DNA of 6,742 bases, taken from positions 1 to 6,742 of the forward strand of contig PWQB01000022.1 of the NCBI GenBank assembly GCA_003556955.1, read 5' to 3'. The stretch is from Nostocaceae cyanobacterium CSSed10_463m. GTDB taxonomy: Bacteria; Cyanobacteriota; Cyanobacteriia; Cyanobacteriales; Nostocaceae. A model generated the notes under the pieces. It had not been told where the DNA came from. It was given only the letters and a program-made list of their open reading frames with translations, and did no database searches. Positions within the stretch are counted from its first letter, which is position 1. Each line of letters opens with the position of its first letter. Made by a program: the position numbers and the translations under genes. This document shows positions 1-5,583 of the stretch, piece after piece.

Positions 1-126
1 AATAACTAACTCCTGATTTTCATGATTTAAATCTTTTGATAGCCAGGTTTGACGACCAGCCATAGTATGACCCAACTGTTGTTGAAGTTCATATCTTTCT
101 TGTAATATTTGACCTGAGTTAAACAC
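1..126 (-). CDS. Ser/Thr protein kinase, N-terminal part only (cut by window edge)
   Basis: These are the first 42 codons of a minus-strand gene whose remainder lies left of the window. The start is GTG at 124-126, with a good Shine-Dalgarno sequence at 134-138. The encoded residues are identical to the first 42 of the complete kinase at 408-1871. The DNA differs at only one position (112, a synonymous third base, GGT versus GGA). Because the visible part stops just before the ATP-binding lysine, kinase identity rests on this paralogy. The reading frame is open across all 126 bases, so there is no sign of decay in the visible part. It is probably the downstream member of a tandem kinase pair. 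Whether it is full length cannot be seen. Confidence 0.8.
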   Translation of the reverse strand, partial: MFNSGQILQERYELQQQLGHTMAGRQTWLSKDLNHENQELVI

Positions 127-133
127 AATATCA

Positions 134-138
134 CTCCT
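134..138 (-). promoter_or_regulatory. Shine-Dalgarno site of the partial kinase
   Basis: AGGAG on the minus strand (CTCCT on plus), 7 nt before the GTG start at 124-126. It is conserved with the site at 1879-1883 and supports the non-ATG start. Confidence 0.7.
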
Positions 139-176
139 GCTTTTATATAAGGCTATGACGACGCTAAATACTTTTA

Positions 177-204
177 TTTATGACGAATTAAGCTGATTTA
201 TCAA
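177..204 (-). promoter_or_regulatory. Candidate sigma-70-type promoter of the partial kinase
   Basis: On the minus strand, TTGATA (199-204) is followed by a 16-nt spacer and CATAAA (177-182), about 50 nt before the GTG start. The paralogous copy at 1922-1949 keeps both hexamers. Two of the 11 substitutions between the copies' upstream regions fall in the spacer and none in the boxes. The -10 box matches TATAAT at only four positions, so this is a candidate only. Confidence 0.4.
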
Positions 205-304
205 TAAAAATAAATTTTAACGTATTGGTAGGGACTCGGTTAAGATTTTGTAATAAATGTATTCCTGATTTTAACATTGGATATTTTACAGCAGTTTTCA
301 TGTA

Positions 305-412
305 CTTGAAGCACATCTGTCTCTCTTAAGGACGCAAGTCCTTACGTCCCTACTGCGTGGTTTATTTACCTGACAATAGCTGTGGTTAAAATTGCCATAG
401 TCGTGCTTCAAG
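305..412. repeat. Small element bounded by a 10-bp inverted repeat
   Basis: CTTGAAGCAC at 305-314 and GTGCTTCAAG at 403-412 are perfect inverted repeats enclosing 88 bp. The right arm contains the stop codon of the complete kinase (408-410). Inside lies a 6-bp hairpin with a GCAA loop (328-343), followed by ACGTCCCTAC, which resembles GTAGGGACG-type dispersed repeats of cyanobacteria. It could be a small non-autonomous element, or an RNA stem-loop ending the kinase transcript. No target-site duplication is evident. Confidence 0.45.
328..343. repeat. Hairpin with a GCAA tetraloop
   Basis: AAGGAC (328-333), loop GCAA (334-337), GTCCTT (338-343): a perfect 6-bp stem between the two kinase genes. 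No T-run follows on either strand, so it is a poor intrinsic terminator. It is probably part of a dispersed repeat. Confidence 0.55.
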
Positions 413-1871
413 AGTGATTGAGCCAGGTTTGAATTTCATTAACTAACCAAGCACATTCTTCCTCATTTAAACGCCAGTTTAAGCAAATGCGATCGCTATT
501 TGTACGGATAACTACTTGCCAGTCGTTAGCCCGTATATTATAAGATTCATGAGATGCACTACTATTCTTTTGACATACATAGACAGAGCGAATATTTGTA
601 ATCAACTCAGAGCTTGACTCAAATTGACCAAACCAAATATTCTGAAATAGAAATCGATTGCGTTTGGCATCAAAGCGAATATAACCACCATATTTGTCTT
701 TTTTAATAGAATTAGCTTTTCTATTTAACAGTGCTTGTTTGAAAAAATCAATAAAAAACTCAAGTTGTTTAACTTTGGGAATGCCTAGTTTGTTAAATCT
801 ATATGTTATTCCAATAGATATTATACAATATAATAAATATAATCCAAGGATTCCCCACCATCCCAATAGGGCTTTTATTCCTAGAATGAACAACAAAATT
901 ATGATTAAGACTATAAAAATCTTGTAATTTTTTTGGTCTTTGTAGCGATAAATTTCTAATTCTTCTGGAGATTTTTTAGTAACCACCAGAAAAGGTCTTA
1001 AATGATGTATAACTGACTTATTTTTTGGCAAAGATGTCTGACTATCACTAGATAGTAGTTTGAGAGCAAGTAACTCTAAAGCTTCCTGAGCGGTGGCGAA
1101 TCTTTGTTCTAAAGCTGGTTCAGTGAGTTTTTCAATCCAACTCACAAAATTGGGACTTAGACTTGTGTAATCTGCAAATTGAATCCGCAAATTATTCTGA
1201 GGTAATTCACCAGGAGCTACACCTGTAATTAAATGAATCAAAGTGGCTCCTAAACCATATAAATCAGAAGCTGGTACAGCTCGTCCCCAAAATTGTTCCA
1301 TTGGAGTATAGCCAACAGTACCCACTACAGTGAAGGTTAATCCTGTCACAGCCATGCGGTCTTGTACTGCACCAAAATCTACGAGATATATTTGTTTATC
1401 TTCACCCTGAATTAAGTTACTGGGTTTAATATCTCGATGAAGAACCGGAGGATTTAATTTGTGGAGATAAATCAAAATCTGCAAAATTTCTGTAGCAATT
1501 TGTTTAAGTTCTTGCTCACTGAATTTTTTACCTTTTGCTAACAATTCTTGTAAAGTGGAACCAGGAATATAATCTTGTACTAAACACCACCAACTCAGAC
1601 CTGAGCCTGGCTGCTGGTCAACTAAAAAGTAATCTCTGTACCGGGGTATTCTTTCATGATTGAGATTTTGCAATACTTGCGCTTCTCGCTCAAATAATTT
1701 CACGTCATCCCAGTTCAGTTGATTACTAAAAACCAACAGCTTGAGAATAACTAACTCCTGATTTTCATGATTTAAATCTTTTGATAGCCAGGTTTGACGA
1801 CCAGCCATAGTATGACCCAACTGTTGTTGAAGTTCATATCTTTCTTGTAATATTTGTCCTGAGTTAAACAC
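408..1871 (-). CDS. Membrane-anchored Ser/Thr protein kinase (cyanobacterial Hanks type)
   Basis: This 487-residue protein transfers phosphate from ATP to Ser/Thr of unknown substrates, probably at the cytoplasmic membrane. The kinase domain spans about residues 12-270. It has the ATP-binding Lys44 (VILKLL), a likely C-helix Glu63, the catalytic loop H145-R146-D147 with K149 and N152, DFG at 165-167, and a P-M-E-Q variant of the APE segment at 190-193. The glycine loop is degenerate: G19-x-T21-x-x-G24, with the middle Gly missing, so activity should be tested rather than assumed. Two hydrophobic helices at about 316-334 and 337-356 form a membrane hairpin. They are followed by a roughly 130-residue soluble tail (YIRFD...FLFQNIWFGQF), possibly beta-rich. 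The start is GTG with AGGAG 7 nt upstream, and the stop is TGA at 408-410. The same start region recurs at 1-126, making this one of a tandem pair. Confidence 0.93.
   Translation of the reverse strand: MFNSGQILQERYELQQQLGHTMAGRQTWLSKDLNHENQELVILKLLVFSNQLNWDDVKLFEREAQVLQNLNHERIPRYRDYFLVDQQPGSGLSWWCLVQDYIPGSTLQELLAKGKKFSEQELKQIATEILQILIYLHKLNPPVLHRDIKPSNLIQGEDKQIYLVDFGAVQDRMAVTGLTFTVVGTVGYTPMEQFWGRAVPASDLYGLGATLIHLITGVAPGELPQNNLRIQFADYTSLSPNFVSWIEKLTEPALEQRFATAQEALELLALKLLSSDSQTSLPKNKSVIHHLRPFLVVTKKSPEELEIYRYKDQKNYKIFIVLIIILLFILGIKALLGWWGILGLYLLYCIISIGITYRFNKLGIPKVKQLEFFIDFFKQALLNRKANSIKKDKYGGYIRFDAKRNRFLFQNIWFGQFESSSELITNIRSVYVCQKNSSASHESYNIRANDWQVVIRTNSDRICLNWRLNEEECAWLVNEIQTWLNHS
489..496. 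repeat. HIP1 octamer inside the kinase gene
   Basis: GCGATCGC, the highly iterated palindrome of cyanobacterial genomes. It falls in the C-terminal domain coding region of the kinase and supports a cyanobacterial origin. Confidence 0.85.
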
Positions 1872-1878
1872 AATATCA

Positions 1879-1883
1879 CTCCT
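1879..1883 (-). promoter_or_regulatory. Shine-Dalgarno site that fixes the kinase GTG start
   Basis: AGGAG on the minus strand, 7 nt from GTG at 1869-1871. Its conservation in the paralogous copy at 134-138 supports this as the real start. Confidence 0.75.
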
Positions 1884-1921
1884 GCTTTTTTATAAGGCTA
1901 TGACTGCGCTAAATACTTTTA

Positions 1922-1949
1922 TTTATGATGAATTAAGTTGATTTATCAA
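1922..1949 (-). promoter_or_regulatory. Candidate sigma-70-type promoter of the complete kinase
   Basis: On the minus strand, TTGATA (1944-1949), a 16-nt spacer, then CATAAA (1922-1927), about 50 nt upstream of the start codon. Both boxes are unchanged in the duplicate at 177-204, although the surrounding region has diverged by about 7 percent. A transcription start near 1915 would be expected. Confidence 0.4.
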
Positions 1950-2136
1950 TAAAAATAAAATTTAGCGTATTGGTAATGACTCGGTTGAGATTTTTTAATA
2001 AATGTATTCCTGATTTTAACATTGGATATTTAAAATTGTGGCACTTGAAATAAATTGTAAGATTAATTACTTTCATAATTACAGTTTTAAGTAAAAATAC
2101 GCTTAAAATTTACAAGATTTATATGTATTTGTAGAT

Positions 2137-2144
2137 GCGATCGC
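2137..2144. repeat. HIP1 octamer, intergenic
   Basis: GCGATCGC in the kinase-NACHT intergenic region, embedded in the ten-base palindrome TGCGATCGCA. Confidence 0.85.
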
Positions 2145-2197
2145 ATACTATCCCGTACTATAGATTTAGCTTGATGTGACGCTGATTCCATATTCCG

Positions 2198-2312
2198 CCA
2201 AGAACTAAAGTTCATGGCTAATAGCAAAAGTCTACTAAAGTAGACTGGATTCAGTTTTTCCTTGAGTCCTCTTGAGAGGACTTGCGCTATAAGACTCGGA
2301 ATTAATTCCGAG
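2198..2312. repeat. Cluster of four regularly spaced hairpins (dispersed-repeat type)
   Basis: Four palindromes begin at 2198, 2229, 2265 and 2295. (1) 2198-2217: 8-bp arms with one mismatch, loop TAAA. (2) 2229-2246: AGTCTAC/GTAGACT, loop TAAA. (3) 2265-2282: AGTCCTC/GAGGACT, loop TTGA. (4) 2295-2312: an 18-bp perfect palindrome, CTCGGAATTAATTCCGAG. Hairpins 2 and 3 share a stem pattern with the hairpin at 5647-5664, and their differences are compensatory. The architecture matches the palindromic repeats scattered through Nostoc-type genomes. The minus-strand reading frame spanning it (2087-2350) is treated as incidental. Confidence 0.75.
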
Positions 2313-2488
2313 GCGGTGGTCATACACTGGGCGAATACTTTTGTGTACACAGTGGTTCCTCTCTTGCACCAGAGGGGTTAGGGGTGGGGTTCAATGATTG
2401 TGGTAATGGCGGCTTCTTTTTGTACTGTTGATTTGATTACCCCAGACTTAAGGCTAAGTGCAAATAATACCCGATATTTCTGTAATCA

Positions 2489-2503
2489 TCCTGAAATTCA
2501 GGA
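2489..2503. promoter_or_regulatory. Dyad covering the leader Shine-Dalgarno site
   Basis: TCCTGAA-A-TTCAGGA has 7-bp arms around a single central base. Its right half contains AGGA (2500-2503), placed 5 nt before ATG at 2509. As RNA, a 5-bp stem with a 3-nt loop could mask this ribosome-binding site. As DNA, it could be a protein-binding dyad. Confidence 0.4.
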
Positions 2504-2508
2504 ATATC

Positions 2509-2565
2509 ATGCCATCTAGTGTATATACTTGTAGTCAAAATCTCAACAAATACAAGTATGATTGA
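2509..2565 (+). CDS. Possible 18-codon leader ORF overlapping the NACHT start
   Basis: ATG at 2509-2511 has a well-placed AGGA (2500-2503, 5-nt spacing). It opens an 18-codon frame ending at TGA 2563-2565, just inside the NACHT coding sequence, whose ATG is at 2558. The peptide (MPSSVYTCSQNLNKYKYD) resembles nothing I know. Its likely value is in translation: a ribosome on this ORF would open the hairpin at 2524-2560 and terminate 3 bases past the NACHT ATG, allowing re-initiation. It is not the NACHT frame. The alternative in-frame GTG (2519) lies 15 nt from the same AGGA, too far for good use. Chance occurrence is possible. Confidence 0.35.
   Translation: MPSSVYTCSQNLNKYKYD
2524..2560 (+). 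promoter_or_regulatory. Hairpin sequestering the NACHT start codon
   Basis: ATACTTGTA (2525-2533) and TACAAGTAT (2551-2559) are a perfect 9-bp inverted repeat with a 17-nt loop. A T-G wobble (2524/2560) extends it over the whole ATG at 2558-2560. In the transcript this would hide the NACHT start unless unwound, for example by a ribosome on the leader ORF. It might instead be an operator. Confidence 0.45.
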
Positions 2566-5362
2566 TTGGTTAGCTGTTTGGGGTGTTACTCAGGCTGTCG
2601 GCTTTATTTTTAAACCGATTTTTGAGGAATTAGCTAAAGATATCGCTAAGGACTGGGCTAAAGACTACTTAAAAAGCATTCCTAAGCGCTTTTTAGATAA
2701 ACTCAAAAAAGAAGATATTGAAATTGTTGCTGGTAAAGCTTTAAAAGAATTTCTCGAACTGATGCAGCAGGAATTAGAAGATGCAGATTTAGAAGAAGCC
2801 GAACTTAAAAAATATATTCAGCCTTTAAAGAAATTTATTCATAATCCAGTTATTAAAGAGATATTAGGCTCTCCCTTCGGTATGGACTGCCAAAGTTTAG
2901 AATTTAAAACATTAGGCAATACTTGGTATCAAATGAATTTGCCTACTTTACCAGATGATTTTAAATGGGAAACACTGAGTAAGCGGTATTTGAAAAAAGT
3001 TAAAGCAATTATTCGAGAATCGGATAAACTACGTCCTATTTTAGATTCCCAACATTTGGAAGCAGCTAAAGACAGTCTGCAAGAAATGGCTGGTATTCCT
3101 ACAGATTTTGATTTAGAACGTTATCAAGAAGGCATTCGTGAGTGCTATGGAAATCTCAAGTTAGATAGTTTAGATACTAGCGGTTACGCCTATAACGAAC
3201 TCAAATTATGGCGGATGTTTATCGCTCAAAATGTCCGGGAGACTGATAAATTTTTACCACAAGTTCACGAACTGCCTAAAGAACATTTTAGACGACTGCG
3301 AGAAAGTGACGAAATAGAAGCAGAACTGCAAGCTGAAGAATTAGAAAGCCATAAACGGGTTTATTTAGAACAACCGATACTTTCAGTCTTGGATGTTATT
3401 CACAAAAAGCAAAATTATAAATATATTGTAATTTTAGGCGATCCAGGTTCAGGTAAGTCTACATTATTGCAATTTCTTGCATTGAGTTGGGCAGAAACAC
3501 ATTTAAATAATGTCATATCACCACCAATTCCGTTACTCATTGAGTTACGCACTTATATGCGGCGACGGGAGGATAAAGAGTGCAATAATTTTTTAGAATT
3601 TTTTCATAAATGTAGCGGTGCAATTGAACACTTAAATCAACTTCAACTAAATGAACAGCTAAATTCTGGTAACGCCTTGGTGATGTTTGATGGTTTAGAT
3701 GAAGTATTTGATCCTGGTAAGCGAGAGGATGTAATTACCGATATCCATCGTTTTACAAATCAATATCCAAATGTGCAGGTAATTGTAACTTCTCGTATTA
3801 TTGGCTATAAACCGCAAAAGTTACGTGATGCTGAGTTTCGCCACTTTATCTTACAAGATTTAGAACCAAAACAAATTCAAGATTTTATTCATCGCTGGCA
3901 TGAGTTAACTTTTAGCGATGAAGCGGATAAAGTTAGAAAACGGGAACGGCTCCAAAGAGGAATTGAAACATCTAAATCTATTGCAGAACTGGCAGGAAAT
4001 CCCCTACTGTTGACGATGATGGCAATTCTTAATCGTAACCAGGAACTGCCAAGAGATAGAGCCGAACTTTATAATCAAGCATCGCGGGTACTGCTGCATC
4101 AATGGGACGTAGAACGCGCTTTGGTGGAAGATAAGCGGTTAGATCCTAAAACCATTGATTATAAAGATAAGCAAGCAATGCTGCGTCAAGTTGCCCATTA
4201 TATGCAAACCAGTGAAAAAGGTTTAGCTGGTAACTCAATTAGTGCAGAAAATTTAGAGGAAATTCTCACTGCATATTTGAAAACTATAGAATTTCAAAAA
4301 CCCAGAGAGGCGGCGCGGGTGATGATTAATCAACTGCGGACTCGCAACTTTATGTTATGTTTTGTGGGCGCAGATTATTATGCCTTTGTGCATCGGACAT
4401 TTTTAGAATATTTCTGTGCCTCGGAGTTTGTTTGGCAGTTTGAGAAGAAACGTAGTATTAACCTTAAGCATTTAAAAAATGAAGTTTTTGGTAAGCACTG
4501 GCAAGATGAATCTTGGCATGAAGTATTGCTGTTAATTGCTGGAATGATTGAAGCAGAATTTGTTGGTGAGATTCTTGAATATTTAATGAAGCAAGATGGT
4601 GAAAATGAAAAATTCAGCAACCTATTTTTGGCAGCTAAATGTCTTACAGAAGTGAGAAATCGTTCTGTAATTGCGACTACAGCTAATCAATTACTTGAAC
4701 AGATAAAAAAGTTAACTAAATATGACCTGTGGTACTGTTACCATTCCTCTCAAAATGATGAAGAAACTAAACTAGTTCAAGAAATCCACACTCAAGCAGT
4801 TGCAGCAATTGCAACGACTTGGGACAATGACACACAAACCAAAACCTTCCTCCAACAACGCGCCTCTGATGATGAACGTTGGGATGTGCGACGTGCAGCC
4901 ATTCAAGCATTAGCCAGTAATTACAAAGATGACACCCAAACCAAAATCTTCCTCGAACAACTCGCCTCTGATGATGATAATCAGATGCGAAGCGCAGCCA
5001 TCGAAGCATTAGCTCATAATTACCCAGATGACCCTAAAACCAAAACTATCCTCCAACAACACGCCACTGATGATAATTGGAATGTGCGAGGTACAGCTAT
5101 CCAAGCATTAGGCAAATATTTTCGAGAGCAGCCTGAGTTATTTGATATTTATTATAACTGCGCGGTCAATGACCCTTTTGAGCGTAAAAGAACTTTGGAA
5201 GATAACCTTCGGCGCATTGCACTGGAGATAATTATCAAGCAATATCCTCAGCATCCCCAGACTTTGCCACTGTTACGCGACAGAGCAGAAAATGACCCAG
5301 ATGAGGAAGTGCGGAAGTATGCTCAGAAGATTTTAAAGCGGTGGGGAGAAGAAAAAGAATGA
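2558..5362 (+). CDS. NACHT-domain STAND NTPase with C-terminal HEAT-like repeats
   Basis: This 934-residue protein (numbered from ATG 2558) is a likely nucleotide-switch sensor. Residues 1-280 are mostly helical, starting with a Trp-rich hydrophobic segment (IDWLAVWGVTQAVGFIF) and AKD repeats; no nuclease, TIR or protease motif is evident. The NACHT core has Walker A GDPGSGKST (294-302, K300), Walker B ALVMFDGLDE (373-382) and sensor VTSR (R413). The helical part that follows contains NPLLLTMM (481-488) and FVHRTFLEYF (610-619), both typical of cyanobacterial NACHT proteins. HEAT-like repeats of 33-34 residues begin at 758, 792 and 825, with two diverged ones after. GTG 2519 would add 13 residues, but ATG 2558 starts the familiar MIDWL-type N-terminus. 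NACHT proteins are known in phage defence; the ligand and output here are unknown. The stop overlaps the HicB-like start. Confidence 0.92.
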   Translation: MIDWLAVWGVTQAVGFIFKPIFEELAKDIAKDWAKDYLKSIPKRFLDKLKKEDIEIVAGKALKEFLELMQQELEDADLEEAELKKYIQPLKKFIHNPVIKEILGSPFGMDCQSLEFKTLGNTWYQMNLPTLPDDFKWETLSKRYLKKVKAIIRESDKLRPILDSQHLEAAKDSLQEMAGIPTDFDLERYQEGIRECYGNLKLDSLDTSGYAYNELKLWRMFIAQNVRETDKFLPQVHELPKEHFRRLRESDEIEAELQAEELESHKRVYLEQPILSVLDVIHKKQNYKYIVILGDPGSGKSTLLQFLALSWAETHLNNVISPPIPLLIELRTYMRRREDKECNNFLEFFHKCSGAIEHLNQLQLNEQLNSGNALVMFDGLDEVFDPGKREDVITDIHRFTNQYPNVQVIVTSRIIGYKPQKLRDAEFRHFILQDLEPKQIQDFIHRWHELTFSDEADKVRKRERLQRGIETSKSIAELAGNPLLLTMMAILNRNQELPRDRAELYNQASRVLLHQWDVERALVEDKRLDPKTIDYKDKQAMLRQVAHYMQTSEKGLAGNSISAENLEEILTAYLKTIEFQKPREAARVMINQLRTRNFMLCFVGADYYAFVHRTFLEYFCASEFVWQFEKKRSINLKHLKNEVFGKHWQDESWHEVLLLIAGMIEAEFVGEILEYLMKQDGENEKFSNLFLAAKCLTEVRNRSVIATTANQLLEQIKKLTKYDLWYCYHSSQNDEETKLVQEIHTQAVAAIATTWDNDTQTKTFLQQRASDDERWDVRRAAIQALASNYKDDTQTKIFLEQLASDDDNQMRSAAIEALAHNYPDDPKTKTILQQHATDDNWNVRGTAIQALGKYFREQPELFDIYYNCAVNDPFERKRTLEDNLRRIALEIIIKQYPQHPQTLPLLRDRAENDPDEEVRKYAQKILKRWGEEKE
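4829..5131 (+). repeat. Three in-frame repeats encoding HEAT-like units
   Basis: Units begin at 4829, 4931 and 5030 (102- and 99-bp steps). Units 1 and 2 match at about 78 of 99 aligned bases by hand count, with one 3-base indel. The first part of each unit (ACCAAAA...CTC.AACAAC...GATGAT) is nearly constant, so the similarity is visible in the DNA as well as the protein. This implies fairly recent duplication within the gene. The boundary of the third unit is approximate. Confidence 0.75.
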
Positions 5363-5577
5363 AATATACAATTATTATTCAATGGTCTAATGAAGATGAG
5401 TGTTTTGTAGTCAGTCTTCCTGAATGGGGAGAGTTTTGTCACACTCACGGAGATACCTATGAAGAAGCTTGTAAAAATGCTCAAGAAGTTTTAAAAATGC
5501 TAATTGAGACAGCTTTGGAAAATGGTGAATCTCTACCAGAACCAAAAACCTTAGAAAATTCGTCACAAGTAGCATGA
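5359..5577 (+). CDS. HicB-like small protein, orphan, coupled to the NACHT gene
   Basis: This 72-residue protein matches the short HicB-like antitoxin pattern: MKYTIIIQW, an acidic turn NEDE, FVVSLPEWG, then THGDTYEEACKNAQEVL and LIE, ending LPEPK. The order (two strands, a third near CHTHGD, one long helix) fits the partial RNase-H fold of HicB N-domains. It lacks the C-terminal DNA-binding domain of longer HicB proteins. ATG 5359 overlaps the NACHT TGA (ATGA), and GGGGAG at 5343-5348 precedes it, so translation is coupled. A GTG at 5341 in the same frame would add six residues inside the NACHT end and is less likely. Canonical HicB neutralises the HicA ribonuclease, but no HicA-like frame exists here. 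A role with the NACHT protein is inference from coupling alone. Confidence 0.85.
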   Translation: MKYTIIIQWSNEDECFVVSLPEWGEFCHTHGDTYEEACKNAQEVLKMLIETALENGESLPEPKTLENSSQVA

Positions 5578-5583
5578 ATAAGA

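Larger units (their letters stand above)
1..286. repeat. Left copy of a tandem duplication (kinase 5' end plus upstream region)
   Basis: It aligns without gaps to 1746-2031 at a constant offset of 1745 bp, with 12 differences in 286 positions by hand count. One difference lies in the 126 coding bases and eleven lie in the 160 upstream bases. Similarity ends at the shared ATATTT just before 287. The left boundary is cut by the window. Confidence 0.93.
1746..2031. repeat. Right copy of the tandem duplication
   Basis: This is the partner of 1-286 and covers the kinase N-terminal codons 1-42, the ribosome-binding site, the candidate promoter, and about 110 bp further upstream. Any similarity beyond residue 42 cannot be assessed because the other copy leaves the window there. 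Confidence 0.93.
1872..2518. other. 647-bp intergenic region between divergent kinase and NACHT genes
   Basis: From the kinase side it holds the duplicated upstream region (to 2031), an unremarkable AT-rich stretch (2032-2130), a HIP1 octamer (2137-2144), four regularly spaced hairpins (2198-2312), and an 8-bp palindrome GTGTACAC (2343-2350). Then come a small hairpin, CCTCT/AGAGG, at 2358-2375 leading into a G-rich tract (2374-2389) of the kind repeated in many cyanobacterial intergenic regions, and the structured leader of the NACHT gene (from 2489). I found no convincing -35/-10 pair for the NACHT operon; TTGATT at 2433-2438 and AATAAT at 2463-2468 are 24 nt apart, too far for a standard promoter. 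Confidence 0.7.

Noticed and set aside
694..927. Plus-strand frame opposite the kinase gene
   Set aside because: It lies wholly antisense to a well-supported kinase coding region and has no family features.
2198..2312. CRISPR-like array
   Set aside because: The hairpins are spaced about 30-36 nt apart, but the units are not identical direct repeats with unique spacers, and no cas genes are present.
2087..2350. 87-codon minus-strand reading frame with GTG start and an AGAGGA-like upstream site
   Set aside because: It runs through all four palindromic hairpins and a HIP1 site, and its product shows no recognisable domain. Open frames often cross such repeats by chance. A real small gene is not excluded.
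2374..2389. G-quadruplex in the G-rich tract upstream of the NACHT gene
   Set aside because: Only three GGGG runs are present, short of the four needed for a canonical quadruplex. The tract looks like a common cyanobacterial intergenic repeat.
2519..2557. GTG 2519 as the NACHT start
   Set aside because: The only nearby Shine-Dalgarno-like site is 15 nt away and better placed for ATG 2509, and the 13 extra residues do not look like part of the conserved N-terminus. It is retained as an alternative only.
4378..5009. Two minus-strand frames opposite the NACHT gene
   Set aside because: Both are antisense to conserved NACHT and HEAT-like coding sequence; the apparent repeats in one simply mirror the HEAT units.
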